Shown in pieces: positions 9,086 to 17,972 of a stretch of 64,000 bases of DNA (its first letter is position 1; each line of letters starts with the position of its first letter). A program made the translations under genes and the position numbers. The DNA is taken from NCBI GenBank assembly GCA_029251525.1, contig JAQXDE010000032.1:1-64000 (forward strand), written 5' to 3'. The notes below the pieces were generated by a model. It was not told where the DNA came from. It worked only from the letters and a program-made list of their open reading frames with translations, and searched no databases. The DNA comes from Saprospiraceae bacterium (lineage in GTDB: Bacteria; Bacteroidota; Bacteroidia; Chitinophagales; Saprospiraceae).

Positions 9086-12000
9086 TTATTTTGCAGCTTG
9101 TGCTCTTCGCACAAATCTTTCAGCCGTCGAAGGTTCTACATATTGTAGTTCTACTATCTCCCCATCTGGCATTTTAAGAATTCTATCCTTCTTCTTAGCA
9201 TTGATTACTAAATCATTAAACTTCGTATTATTAGAGACAATATTAAGAATTCCACCTTTATATCCAAAGAAATAGTATGTGTCACTTGGTGATTTAAGAT
9301 AAATATATAATCGGTCATCACCATTCGATGGCATTTTAAATTCTATGTAAGCTTTGACCGTTACATTCACTTCCTCACCCGCGATACTGATCAATCCTAC
9401 TTGATCTTTTTTCGAAACAAATGATTGGTAGTCTGGATCCCATTTCATTGCCATTTTTCCAAATAAAAAAGAATATGGATTATCCTTTTTAGGAATACCT
9501 AATTTATATTCAGTTCTCATTCGCGCAATCGTTTTATCCAATAACTTAGCATCAGTAATATATTCTGACAAAGCTTTTTCATAAAATGCAACATCCGTAA
9601 AATCTACTCCTCTTGCATCAAAACTACTACTCTTGATATCTGCGATAATAAAGTTTAACATTTTTTCAGGAATAAAACTTTCGATTCCTGCCATCATATC
9701 AGCTTCAACTTGATATCCGAAAGGTCCTCGAATAATTGAATCTTGAGCTGAAGGAAACATAGATCGCGCTTGTCCTGCAGCATCAATTTTTATATGCTTT
9801 AATTTATCTCCTATGATTAATTTTCCTTCTGCTTTAAAACTACCATCTTTATTACTAAAAGTAACCTTGCTTCCTTTTTTTGCATTACCTAAAATTTTAA
9901 GAGAGTCTCCAAAAATAAATTGATCTCTGTATTCATCTAATTTGAATAAACCCTTAGCCTCGATAATCGCACGATCTTTTCTCAGAAATTTAGGCATCAT
10001 CACTCGTGGATAAAGATAAGCAGATTCTTTACTTAAATATAATCCAGTGTATAATTTATATCCATCATAATTTTTAGGCTCATCATATTTAATAACCAAA
10101 TTATTCTTGTCTCCTTCACTATTTACATAAAACCATTCTCGATCTCTCATTTTATCCGAATCTAGTCTTGCAAAACCTTTAAAATCCAAAGGCTTTTTAT
10201 CACCTTCTAGAGTAATTTCACCTCGAAACTCAGTTTTAAGATCAATATAAAAATTATCTGATTCAAGTACTTCTCCTTTTGCAGTCGTCCTAGTTTTCTT
10301 CTCACTTCTTTTTCCTTTCCCAAATCTTTTACCCACAATATTATCAAATTGAATTTCCTGTTTTCTTCCTTTAATATTGTATTCATAAAATCCTTTAGCC
10401 GAGTACGATTTCTTTCCATCTATATCAACAGTTGCTCGATTGATAATATGAAGTTTGGTGGTAGTATCACAAACGATTTTACAATTTTCAAGTGTAGACA
10501 TTTTACCACCTTGAAATATTTCTAACTTCCCGTCATCTGTATAGATAATTGCATCACATGATTTAATTAATGGAACTCCTCCTATTTTCAACTCATTTGA
10601 TTTCAAATCATAATAAGCAGTCTCTCCATCAAAATGCAAGGAATCTCGATTCTTACCAGTTGCAACAAACGAACCTACTTCCCCAGGAGTTGTTTTGAAA
10701 GTAACTGCATCTTTATTCATATCCCAATCGAAGGTGGTCAATGATGTTTTATATTGGTTGTAAGGTAGATTTGTAAAATTTCCTTTCTCGTTAGCCTCTA
10801 TATGTCCTAACTGTTTATCAAAATCAAGTTTACTATTTACATTATCAGTAGATAATGCTATTTCACTTGAGCCGAGTGCTGTAATTGTCAACCTCGAAGT
10901 GTCAGATTCAGCCGAGTATGATCCATATTTAATTAACTTAGAGGCAAGGCTTCCTTTAGTCCAAGTCATTTTGCCATTACCTCGCAATCCATCTGGAGTT
11001 AAAATTAAACTACCCAAAATAGTATGATCATTTTCTTTAAATAACTCAAATGGTTTATCCTCTTGAGTTCTAATATACATACTATCTTGATAAGGTTTCC
11101 AATCAATACTCACTTCCTCACCATGCGCCTGCGGTACTTCAATTACCCCTTTTCGATCTTCCTCCAGATCAAACAATCTTGCAGTAGCAGTCATTTGTTT
11201 TGGCTTGAAAAGAATATCCTCTGAATCTGTAGATGAGGTTAAGTAAGAGATGGTTCCTTTCCCTAACATTCCTCTGTTACTCAAATGTATTTCACCCTTG
11301 AAGTTTCCTTGTTCTTGGTAAGTCGGTAATCCTTCTGTTGGTGTTTGAGTAGTGAAACCTAGTGACTGGTCTTCTTCTTGTAGTAGTAAAGTTTCTTTAA
11401 TATCTGGAAAAACTCCTGCTGAGACAAGATTCCCTCCAAAATGGATATCATTTTTGGAGAAGTTATCTAAGCTATTAAAACTAAACTTATCTAATTTGAA
11501 GTAGAATGAATCTCTTTTATAAACTCCGTTATGAATCAATCGATTATCATAATAGACATAAGAGTAATCAGTTGTATTAAATGATGGAAAAAGATCAATA
11601 TCACTTGCTCCTGATTTATTATCAGAGGCATCTATCAATAAAACACCATTGGTGTGTTCAATTCTAGATGAAATTGAAATGGATATCGGTCGCCCATTTT
11701 TATCCATAGCAGCAGTAGGAACAAACAAATCAAAATATCTTACTGAGTCTAGTTTCATTAAATATTTCCCATAATCAAAATGAAAATCCTTCCCCTCTAA
11801 AGTACTAAACCCAGCAAATATTTTCCCATCAAAATCCATATCACGATTCTTTTTCATGATAATAGTTTTGTTCGCTGGCTTGATTGCTACTTTTTGGAGA
11901 TTACTAATTTCTAGGTCAACCACATTATTGGCCTTTAAGGATCTGTCTTTCATAGAAAAAACTGCGTTTGCATCTTTTTCAGAAACCGACACCAATTTGA

Positions 12001-13600
12001 TGGCATCAAAGTCTGTTTTCTTTACCATTGCATCAGCATAATGGAAAACTTTATCTTTTACGAAAATCGTTTCAGCATCAACATCATAATCAATAAAGCC
12101 ACTCGAAACAAATTCGTACAACAAGCTCTCAATATTGGGGGTATCAAATTTTGGATTCAATTTTAAGGCAAAATCCCGGGCTTCTAATTCCCTAAGGCCT
12201 AGTTCATCTGCCAACACCTTCAATGAAACAATTGGATTCACATCAGCAATGTTTTGAATACGCATCAAGTACTTTTCATCATAATATTTCAAACTTTCAA
12301 AAGTTACTTCATCTTTCCCATTGCCAATTCCAAATTGCTTTTTCCCAATCAATAAACTATCATTGACCAAATTCCAATCTATCTTATCTGCATTAATATT
12401 TACCTGGTGATAAGAATCGAAAAATGGATTTCGATCACTCCCTCTTTTTCCCCTTGAAAGATTTAAATCTTTTGTATTTACATCATATTTAAAGTTTACA
12501 GACGGATGGTAAATAGAATCTTGATCAAAGTATAAAGTTACTTTTACTTGCTGCCCTGCAATTCTCTCGCTTTTACTAATTTTAAATAATTGAGTTGTTG
12601 CAAGAATCGAGAGTTCACCATCCTTCTTCACCTCAATTTTTGCAGGATTCTCCTTGTCTCCTGACCCATAAACCGTATTCCCCTCCAATCTAAATCCTCC
12701 TGTATATTCTATTCCTTCACCAATTCCCTTAATTTTCAGAATTTTATCGTAAGAAGAAAAACGAGGGTAAGACCCTTCTCTCGATTTATTTCTAACTACT
12801 ACTTTATCTTCAAAGAACCCTTCAATCTCCTCTCCTGGAAAAAGTGATGGATAAATTAGTTTCACATTTTTAGCTTGGTACAAACTTTTTTTACCTTCTA
12901 TCTCATATTCATTCAACAAACAATAAACATCTGGCTGGTTTAATTTTTCCCAAGTTACTTTACCGCCATTTCCCTTCCATTTTTCTTGAGTTGGAAAGTA
13001 TTCTCCTTTTGTTTCGAAAATAACAATAGAATCTTTTCCACGCGATCCAATCAAATTTAATTTCTCAAACGCTACAAAAGGAACACCATCTTCGATATCC
13101 ATCAAATAACTATCTGCCTCATAATACCATTTAATTCCTTGTTTGGAATAACGTAATGCCTTATAAGAAAAGAAGGATTCAGAAAATTTCAGAAAATCTT
13201 TAAATGGTTTTAATTTCCGATTTTGAATGGTCTTTATCATTTTAAGAGTTAGTGTATTCCATTCATTTAATTTTCCATCATCTGCCTCATTTTGTTTGAT
13301 GGCTAAAACAACCGAAAGATAGTATTTGAAGTATGAACTGGCAGACATTCTTTTTTCCAACATTTCATTACACACATCTCTAAAAATTATAAATTCTTCA
13401 TCTGAAATAGAAATTTTAAAATAATCTTCGAAATCATCGAAGAAATTTTCCATTTGTTTGCTTTTACCTTTGGTAAAAAAAACTCTGAATTCCTTAATAA
13501 ATGAAGATCTTTCTTCTGGAAAAACATTGTCTTTTTGAGACCAAATTGAAGAAGTAAATAATAAAATCACAGCAAAAGGGAATAGTATTTTTTTAATCAT
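9086..13600 (-). CDS. Very large exported protein of unknown function
   Basis: A 1504-residue protein with a clear signal peptide (hydrophobic residues 6-19, cleavage after IWS or IWSQ). The first 200 residues are mainly helical. Most of the rest is beta-rich with many alternating hydrophobic strands and recurring phrases such as 'AKGxxEY', 'GKGTISY', 'GNGKMTW' and 'AEGKLII'. These resemble stacked-strand (OstA/LptA-like or Asma-like) architecture, but I cannot assign a family. There is no lipobox, no C-terminal barrel signature and no type IX secretion C-terminal domain, so it is probably periplasmic or surface-associated. It starts 45 nt after prmA. Real coding sequence: uninterrupted over 4.5 kb with normal composition. 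Confidence 0.75.
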   Translation of the reverse strand: MIKKILFPFAVILLFTSSIWSQKDNVFPEERSSFIKEFRVFFTKGKSKQMENFFDDFEDYFKISISDEEFIIFRDVCNEMLEKRMSASSYFKYYLSVVLAIKQNEADDGKLNEWNTLTLKMIKTIQNRKLKPFKDFLKFSESFFSYKALRYSKQGIKWYYEADSYLMDIEDGVPFVAFEKLNLIGSRGKDSIVIFETKGEYFPTQEKWKGNGGKVTWEKLNQPDVYCLLNEYEIEGKKSLYQAKNVKLIYPSLFPGEEIEGFFEDKVVVRNKSREGSYPRFSSYDKILKIKGIGEGIEYTGGFRLEGNTVYGSGDKENPAKIEVKKDGELSILATTQLFKISKSERIAGQQVKVTLYFDQDSIYHPSVNFKYDVNTKDLNLSRGKRGSDRNPFFDSYHQVNINADKIDWNLVNDSLLIGKKQFGIGNGKDEVTFESLKYYDEKYLMRIQNIADVNPIVSLKVLADELGLRELEARDFALKLNPKFDTPNIESLLYEFVSSGFIDYDVDAETIFVKDKVFHYADAMVKKTDFDAIKLVSVSEKDANAVFSMKDRSLKANNVVDLEISNLQKVAIKPANKTIIMKKNRDMDFDGKIFAGFSTLEGKDFHFDYGKYLMKLDSVRYFDLFVPTAAMDKNGRPISISISSRIEHTNGVLLIDASDNKSGASDIDLFPSFNTTDYSYVYYDNRLIHNGVYKRDSFYFKLDKFSFNSLDNFSKNDIHFGGNLVSAGVFPDIKETLLLQEEDQSLGFTTQTPTEGLPTYQEQGNFKGEIHLSNRGMLGKGTISYLTSSTDSEDILFKPKQMTATARLFDLEEDRKGVIEVPQAHGEEVSIDWKPYQDSMYIRTQEDKPFELFKENDHTILGSLILTPDGLRGNGKMTWTKGSLASKLIKYGSYSAESDTSRLTITALGSSEIALSTDNVNSKLDFDKQLGHIEANEKGNFTNLPYNQYKTSLTTFDWDMNKDAVTFKTTPGEVGSFVATGKNRDSLHFDGETAYYDLKSNELKIGGVPLIKSCDAIIYTDDGKLEIFQGGKMSTLENCKIVCDTTTKLHIINRATVDIDGKKSYSAKGFYEYNIKGRKQEIQFDNIVGKRFGKGKRSEKKTRTTAKGEVLESDNFYIDLKTEFRGEITLEGDKKPLDFKGFARLDSDKMRDREWFYVNSEGDKNNLVIKYDEPKNYDGYKLYTGLYLSKESAYLYPRVMMPKFLRKDRAIIEAKGLFKLDEYRDQFIFGDSLKILGNAKKGSKVTFSNKDGSFKAEGKLIIGDKLKHIKIDAAGQARSMFPSAQDSIIRGPFGYQVEADMMAGIESFIPEKMLNFIIADIKSSSFDARGVDFTDVAFYEKALSEYITDAKLLDKTIARMRTEYKLGIPKKDNPYSFLFGKMAMKWDPDYQSFVSKKDQVGLISIAGEEVNVTVKAYIEFKMPSNGDDRLYIYLKSPSDTYYFFGYKGGILNIVSNNTKFNDLVINAKKKDRILKMPDGEIVELQYVEPSTAERFVRRAQAAK

Positions 13601-13645
13601 AAATGTGTGTGTGTTTCAACAGTTATTCAGTCAACCGTTTTAGAG

Positions 13646-14473
13646 TTAAACATTAACCGTTAATTTAACGCATATCCAATTATTACGATATTCTGTTTTT
13701 TCAATTTTAAAATTATTTGATTCTGCAGCATTTTTAACAAGCTCTTCATCTTCTTTTAAAATACCTGAAATCAATAAAATTCCATTTAGTGCTAACATCT
13801 TATTTAACGTAGAAAAACTATCCAAAATTACATGTCGATTAATATTTGCAAGAATGATATCATACACCTGATTGTCCACTTTCTCTAAAGTTCCATGGAT
13901 AGAATTAATATTACCGATATTATTTATACGAGCATTTTCAATAGTGTTTTCATATGAAGGTAATTCTATGTCTAACGCATCAATTTTTTTTGCCCCCAAT
14001 TGACTTGCTAAAATTGCCAAAATACCTGTGCCACAACCAAAATCAAAAATATCTTTTCCTACAAAATCAAAGCTTTCCATAATAGACATCATCATCCAAG
14101 TTGTCTCGTGATGACCTGTTCCAAATGCCATCTTTGGATTAATTATTATCTCATTTGAAATTCCCTTAAGTGGTTCATGAAAATCCGCTCTAATGCCACA
14201 GAAATCTCGAACTACAATCGTCTCAAAATTTGATTCCCAAACTGCATTCCAATTTTGATATTTAATAACTATTCTCCGATGGGAAAAATCGAAGAGGCTT
14301 TTTAACTCAATAATTCTATCATTCACCTCTGGTATCTCATGGCTGATTTGGATATAAGCGTTTAATCCTTGATCATTTTCTTCAAAAGATTCGAATGGTA
14401 GTTCCCCAAGAAGTGCAATGAGCATTTCATTATTCTCGGGATTAGTTTGAAATTCAAATTTTAAATAATCCAT
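13646..14473 (-). CDS. prmA: Ribosomal protein L11 methyltransferase
   Basis: An S-adenosylmethionine-dependent enzyme that methylates ribosomal protein L11. The start is set at the ATG of MDYLKFEF (14473), giving 275 residues; the frame continues upstream to 14566 but the extra 31 residues do not resemble the family. Motifs: NPKMAFGTGHHETT in the PrmA-specific region, the SAM loop DFGCGTGILAI, an acidic ribose-binding residue in DALDIE, and the motif IV segment ILANIN. The C-terminus LLISGIL also matches the family. It follows an exported propeller-like protein by about 100 nt and precedes the 1504-residue gene by 45 nt. Confidence 0.9.
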   Translation of the reverse strand: MDYLKFEFQTNPENNEMLIALLGELPFESFEENDQGLNAYIQISHEIPEVNDRIIELKSLFDFSHRRIVIKYQNWNAVWESNFETIVVRDFCGIRADFHEPLKGISNEIIINPKMAFGTGHHETTWMMMSIMESFDFVGKDIFDFGCGTGILAILASQLGAKKIDALDIELPSYENTIENARINNIGNINSIHGTLEKVDNQVYDIILANINRHVILDSFSTLNKMLALNGILLISGILKEDEELVKNAAESNNFKIEKTEYRNNWICVKLTVNV

Positions 14474-14574
14474 TTTATATCTACGTAATTTTTTGAATGC
14501 CAAAAGTAAGAATAATGATGAGTCTTTTAAGAGAAAATTAAGAAGTGGTAATTTAGTTAGCACCAAAATTATAC

Positions 14575-17193
14575 CTATTCGTATACCACAACTTGATTTC
14601 CATCAGCGACTAATATTGAATTTTTATCCTCAGAGTACATATTCAATATTTCAAATTGGGTTGTTCCAACCAAAGGAAAATCAGGGTGTAATGCTCCTTT
14701 CTTATCTAACAAATATATCTGATTTTGTTTTTTGCAAAGAGCACCGATCATTGCTTTAGACATATTATTTGACTGAACAGAAAATAACGCATCTGGTTGA
14801 ACTGAAAACTGATAGCTACCATACTCTTGATAGGTGTTTTGAAGGCGATATGTAATTTTTAATTCTCTTCTATTTAAAACAACAAAATCAGTAGAATTAT
14901 TTCCTGCTATATCGGCTGATAAAAATTTAAAATCATCATCAACTCTTTTTTCATTTTGCAAAAAATCTAAATTCCCTGCCTCTAGACTTATAGTCCTAAT
15001 CAAGCCATCCTTTTGTCCATACACTATTGACTTTTCACCATCTACTAATTGAAAAAATAATGGAAATTCACTCTCACTCGCAGTCCTTTCTGCTTCCATT
15101 GCTAAAAATCCACTTTTCCCAAAAGAATAGATACTTCCTTCCGAATTAATCGCAACGATAAAATCTTGACTATCAGTTTCAAAATGCTTCAATGAATTTT
15201 TAATAGAACCAAAGCCTTCAATACTATTCCAACCTGGTAAGGGTATTCCTTTTTTATCAAAACCATAAATCATTTCATTTTTACAAGCGATATAAATACC
15301 AAAATCCTCATCACCAAAATCAGCCAATAATAATCCATTACTCGCAGATGAAGCCAAACTTAATGGGAATTGATTTTTGTCATTACCGTCCAAATCCAAC
15401 AAATAAATTTCATTCAAAGTATTAAACAAAATTCCGTTCATACCATTTTCAAAAAAATTAGCAGAGACAATTTTTGATTGAATTGGGCCAGATAACATTT
15501 TTTCCCAAGTAATTTCGCCATCCTGACTAAGCAAATACAACTTAAATTCCTCGTCCTGAATCAAAATACTATATTCTTCCTTATTGCCATTATATATAGC
15601 AAAAGGCTGTGTAATCGCTAAGGTATTAAGGGGGGTTCGCCATTTCACTTTTACTTTCTTTTTATTTTCTTTCTCATAAAATAAATATCCATTAAATATA
15701 AATTCTCCATTCCTCCAATCTGCATGCAACCCTAAAGCTGAAAAAGTCCTCCATAGATCAATTTGTTTTTTAACACTTTTATCTTTCGAATCAAAAGTGT
15801 TTAATAAGAACTGATTTGCCATTTGAGGATTCCAATAAAATTCTGTGCCTCCACTTACCCTTGACTTACCTTTCATTTTTAAATATGGAATATGACTCGC
15901 TAATGTTTGATTAGTGACGAATTGGTCTATCCAATTTTCCAAAATTCTTGGAGCACCTGAAAATACTACAAAGTCATCAATAAAAGTATAACAGGGCTTT
16001 TCCAAATTCAAAAATTTATTTGAAGTAAACGGAACCGGAAAATCATCCGAAACTATTTGTCGGATATTATAGGTTTGATAATCCCAACTTTTTGTTACGC
16101 CCAAACTATCAGTCAATTTTTCCAAATAATATTGGGCATTTTCTTTTTCACCAGCTTTAATTTTATAGGCAATAAATTTTTCTATTTGCATTTTCCGTGT
16201 AAAAATTTCAGTCCTTCCAACGAGAAACTCTTCATCTATCCAAGGCAAAAGATACTTTTCAAAAACATCATTTTGAGAATTTTTTTTTAAATTATGCTTA
16301 AAAAAATAACCCACATTTTTGGGTAAAACTTCTGCTGACTTTGAATTTAAAAATACACTGTTATTAAAAAATGAATTCTCAAAAAGTACATTTTTAGTTT
16401 TCAAACAACCTTTAATCTTTACCCCTTCTTTTTGAAAATCCAAAACCCAATGTCCTGACGAAATATTATTGGAAAAATAATTTAATTGTTTTATTGCATT
16501 TCTATTTAAAAAAGGATTTGCAAATGCTTTTAAATTATCAAAAAGGACAAAAACGCCTATTTGATGTTTTGTTCTCTCTGTATTTTGAGAAAAAATCAAT
16601 CTACCATCTTCATGCAAATTATTAAAAGGTTTTTTTAATTGATCCAAAGCACTTTCTACCAAATATGCATATTTTGAAATCATGATTAAATCTTGAAAAA
16701 CGGTTACAGTATATTTTTCATTTTCAGCAACTTCTAATCGATAAACTATATTTTGATTGGAGTTTGACTTTTGAAAGGGAAATTCCGCTAAAAGCTCTGA
16801 TAGATTAAAAACTCCTTTTTTATCTTCCAGAACATATAAAAAATCTACATCTGATTTTCCACTCAAATGCAAACCTGCAGTAATTGGACTATTAATTAAT
16901 AGTTGCAAATGATTTTTGTTTTTAACAAAAAGCTGCCGAATGATTCGAAAGTCTTCTGACATTTTTTTTACAAAAAAAAAACTACTCATTTCATTTACAT
17001 ATGGCATCTTTACAACCTCATGTCGAAGCGTATAATAATTATCAAATTCCAAAATGATTGGTGTATTTTGTGGAATCGCTTCAATTCGCTGTGCCTTTTT
17101 AAACGGGATACGGTGAGTTTCTTGAATAAATAAAAACCAAATGAGTATGGATAGTAGTGCTGAAAGAGTTAGCAATAAAAGTGTCTTTCTCAA
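14575..17193 (-). CDS. Exported membrane-anchored beta-propeller-like protein
   Basis: An 872-residue protein with a single N-terminal hydrophobic segment (about 5-23), probably an uncleaved anchor or signal peptide. Residues 40-510 resemble the DUF3352-type exported proteins in layout (a PxxTPIILEF start, long alternating strands). Residues 530-870 contain repeats of the kind 'LLSQDGEITWE', 'LLDLDGNDKNQFP', 'GFDKKGIPLPGW' and 'LLDKKGALHPDFP', typical of PQQ-like or FG-GAP beta-propellers. Enzymatic residues are not apparent. It is divergent from the DUF423 gene; a minus-strand TATTTTTG box lies at 17276-17269. Function unknown. Confidence 0.65.
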   Translation of the reverse strand: MRKTLLLLTLSALLSILIWFLFIQETHRIPFKKAQRIEAIPQNTPIILEFDNYYTLRHEVVKMPYVNEMSSFFFVKKMSEDFRIIRQLFVKNKNHLQLLINSPITAGLHLSGKSDVDFLYVLEDKKGVFNLSELLAEFPFQKSNSNQNIVYRLEVAENEKYTVTVFQDLIMISKYAYLVESALDQLKKPFNNLHEDGRLIFSQNTERTKHQIGVFVLFDNLKAFANPFLNRNAIKQLNYFSNNISSGHWVLDFQKEGVKIKGCLKTKNVLFENSFFNNSVFLNSKSAEVLPKNVGYFFKHNLKKNSQNDVFEKYLLPWIDEEFLVGRTEIFTRKMQIEKFIAYKIKAGEKENAQYYLEKLTDSLGVTKSWDYQTYNIRQIVSDDFPVPFTSNKFLNLEKPCYTFIDDFVVFSGAPRILENWIDQFVTNQTLASHIPYLKMKGKSRVSGGTEFYWNPQMANQFLLNTFDSKDKSVKKQIDLWRTFSALGLHADWRNGEFIFNGYLFYEKENKKKVKVKWRTPLNTLAITQPFAIYNGNKEEYSILIQDEEFKLYLLSQDGEITWEKMLSGPIQSKIVSANFFENGMNGILFNTLNEIYLLDLDGNDKNQFPLSLASSASNGLLLADFGDEDFGIYIACKNEMIYGFDKKGIPLPGWNSIEGFGSIKNSLKHFETDSQDFIVAINSEGSIYSFGKSGFLAMEAERTASESEFPLFFQLVDGEKSIVYGQKDGLIRTISLEAGNLDFLQNEKRVDDDFKFLSADIAGNNSTDFVVLNRRELKITYRLQNTYQEYGSYQFSVQPDALFSVQSNNMSKAMIGALCKKQNQIYLLDKKGALHPDFPLVGTTQFEILNMYSEDKNSILVADGNQVVVYE

Positions 17194-17268
17194 ATTAAGT
17201 AATTCTTATAAAAAAATTGTGAAGGGTTAATTATTATCTATTTTATAATTCTCTTGTTTCTTTTAAAA

Positions 17269-17276
17269 CAAAAATA
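17269..17276 (-). promoter_or_regulatory. Possible -7 box for the 872-residue gene
   Basis: Reads TATTTTTG on the minus strand, matching the Bacteroidota TAnnTTTG consensus, 76 nt before the start codon. No TTG is visible at the usual -33 distance, so the call is weak. Confidence 0.25.
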
Positions 17277-17286
17277 GCATTTTCAT

Positions 17287-17709
17287 ATGTATAAAAAAAT
17301 TTTATCTGTAGGAGCATTGTTTGGATTTTTTGCAGTAGCAATTGGTGCTTTTGGTGCGCATGGTTTAGAAGACAAAATTATTGCTTCTCGAATCACAACT
17401 TTTAAAACAGGAGTAGATTATCAATTTTATCATACGTTTGCAATTTTTTTAGCGGTGGGGTTAGCGGCTCATTATAGAGATAAATTATTTTTAGTTGCTG
17501 GTTGGTGCTTCGTAATTGGAATTTTATTTTTCTCTGGATCGTTATATCTTTTAGCAACTAGATCCTTTTTAGGAATTGAAAGTTGGTCTAAAATACTTGG
17601 GCCAATCACACCATTAGGCGGATTATTTTTTTTGGCAGGTTGGGGGCTCATACTTTATGGAACCCTAAAAAAAAATAGAACGGTTCATTTAACCCCAAAG
17701 AATAGCTAA
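17287..17709 (+). CDS. DUF423 (YgdD-like) small membrane protein
   Basis: A 140-residue inner-membrane protein with four hydrophobic segments (about 5-25, 45-63, 70-90, 105-127). The N-terminal phrase GAFGAHGL, followed by the Tyr/His-rich TGVDYQFYHT, is the signature of the DUF423 family to which E. coli YgdD belongs. The biochemical function of the family is not established. The gene is divergent from the upstream exported protein. Confidence 0.88.
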   Translation: MYKKILSVGALFGFFAVAIGAFGAHGLEDKIIASRITTFKTGVDYQFYHTFAIFLAVGLAAHYRDKLFLVAGWCFVIGILFFSGSLYLLATRSFLGIESWSKILGPITPLGGLFFLAGWGLILYGTLKKNRTVHLTPKNS

Positions 17710-17972
17710 CATATTAGCACTATTACAGTTCAGATAAAAAGGATAATCTTATTATCCTCAAGTCACTCCCTAATTTTCCCTATGTTAAATCCTCGATCAC
17801 GATTGCAAATGATAGATCAATTTATTTCAGGTACCCACTTATCAAAAAATCATAGATAGACAGAATCACATAAAATTCAGTCCCTCAAAAAATCTTCTTT
17901 TTTTTAAGTTATTCAACTTATTTACCTCCAAAAGTATTGTAACTTTATACACAACATGACAATTTTTCTATT
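17710..17972. other. Intergenic spacer before the GAF gene
   Basis: This holds a 7-bp hairpin GGATAAT/ATTATCC at 17741-17757 lacking a plus-strand T-run, and otherwise AT-rich sequence with a T-run at 17893-17903. No gene seen. Confidence 0.4.

Noticed and set aside
17741-17757. GGATAAT/ATTATCC hairpin after the DUF423 gene
   Set aside because: Stem is AT-rich and short and is followed by TCAAG instead of a T-run, so termination is unlikely.
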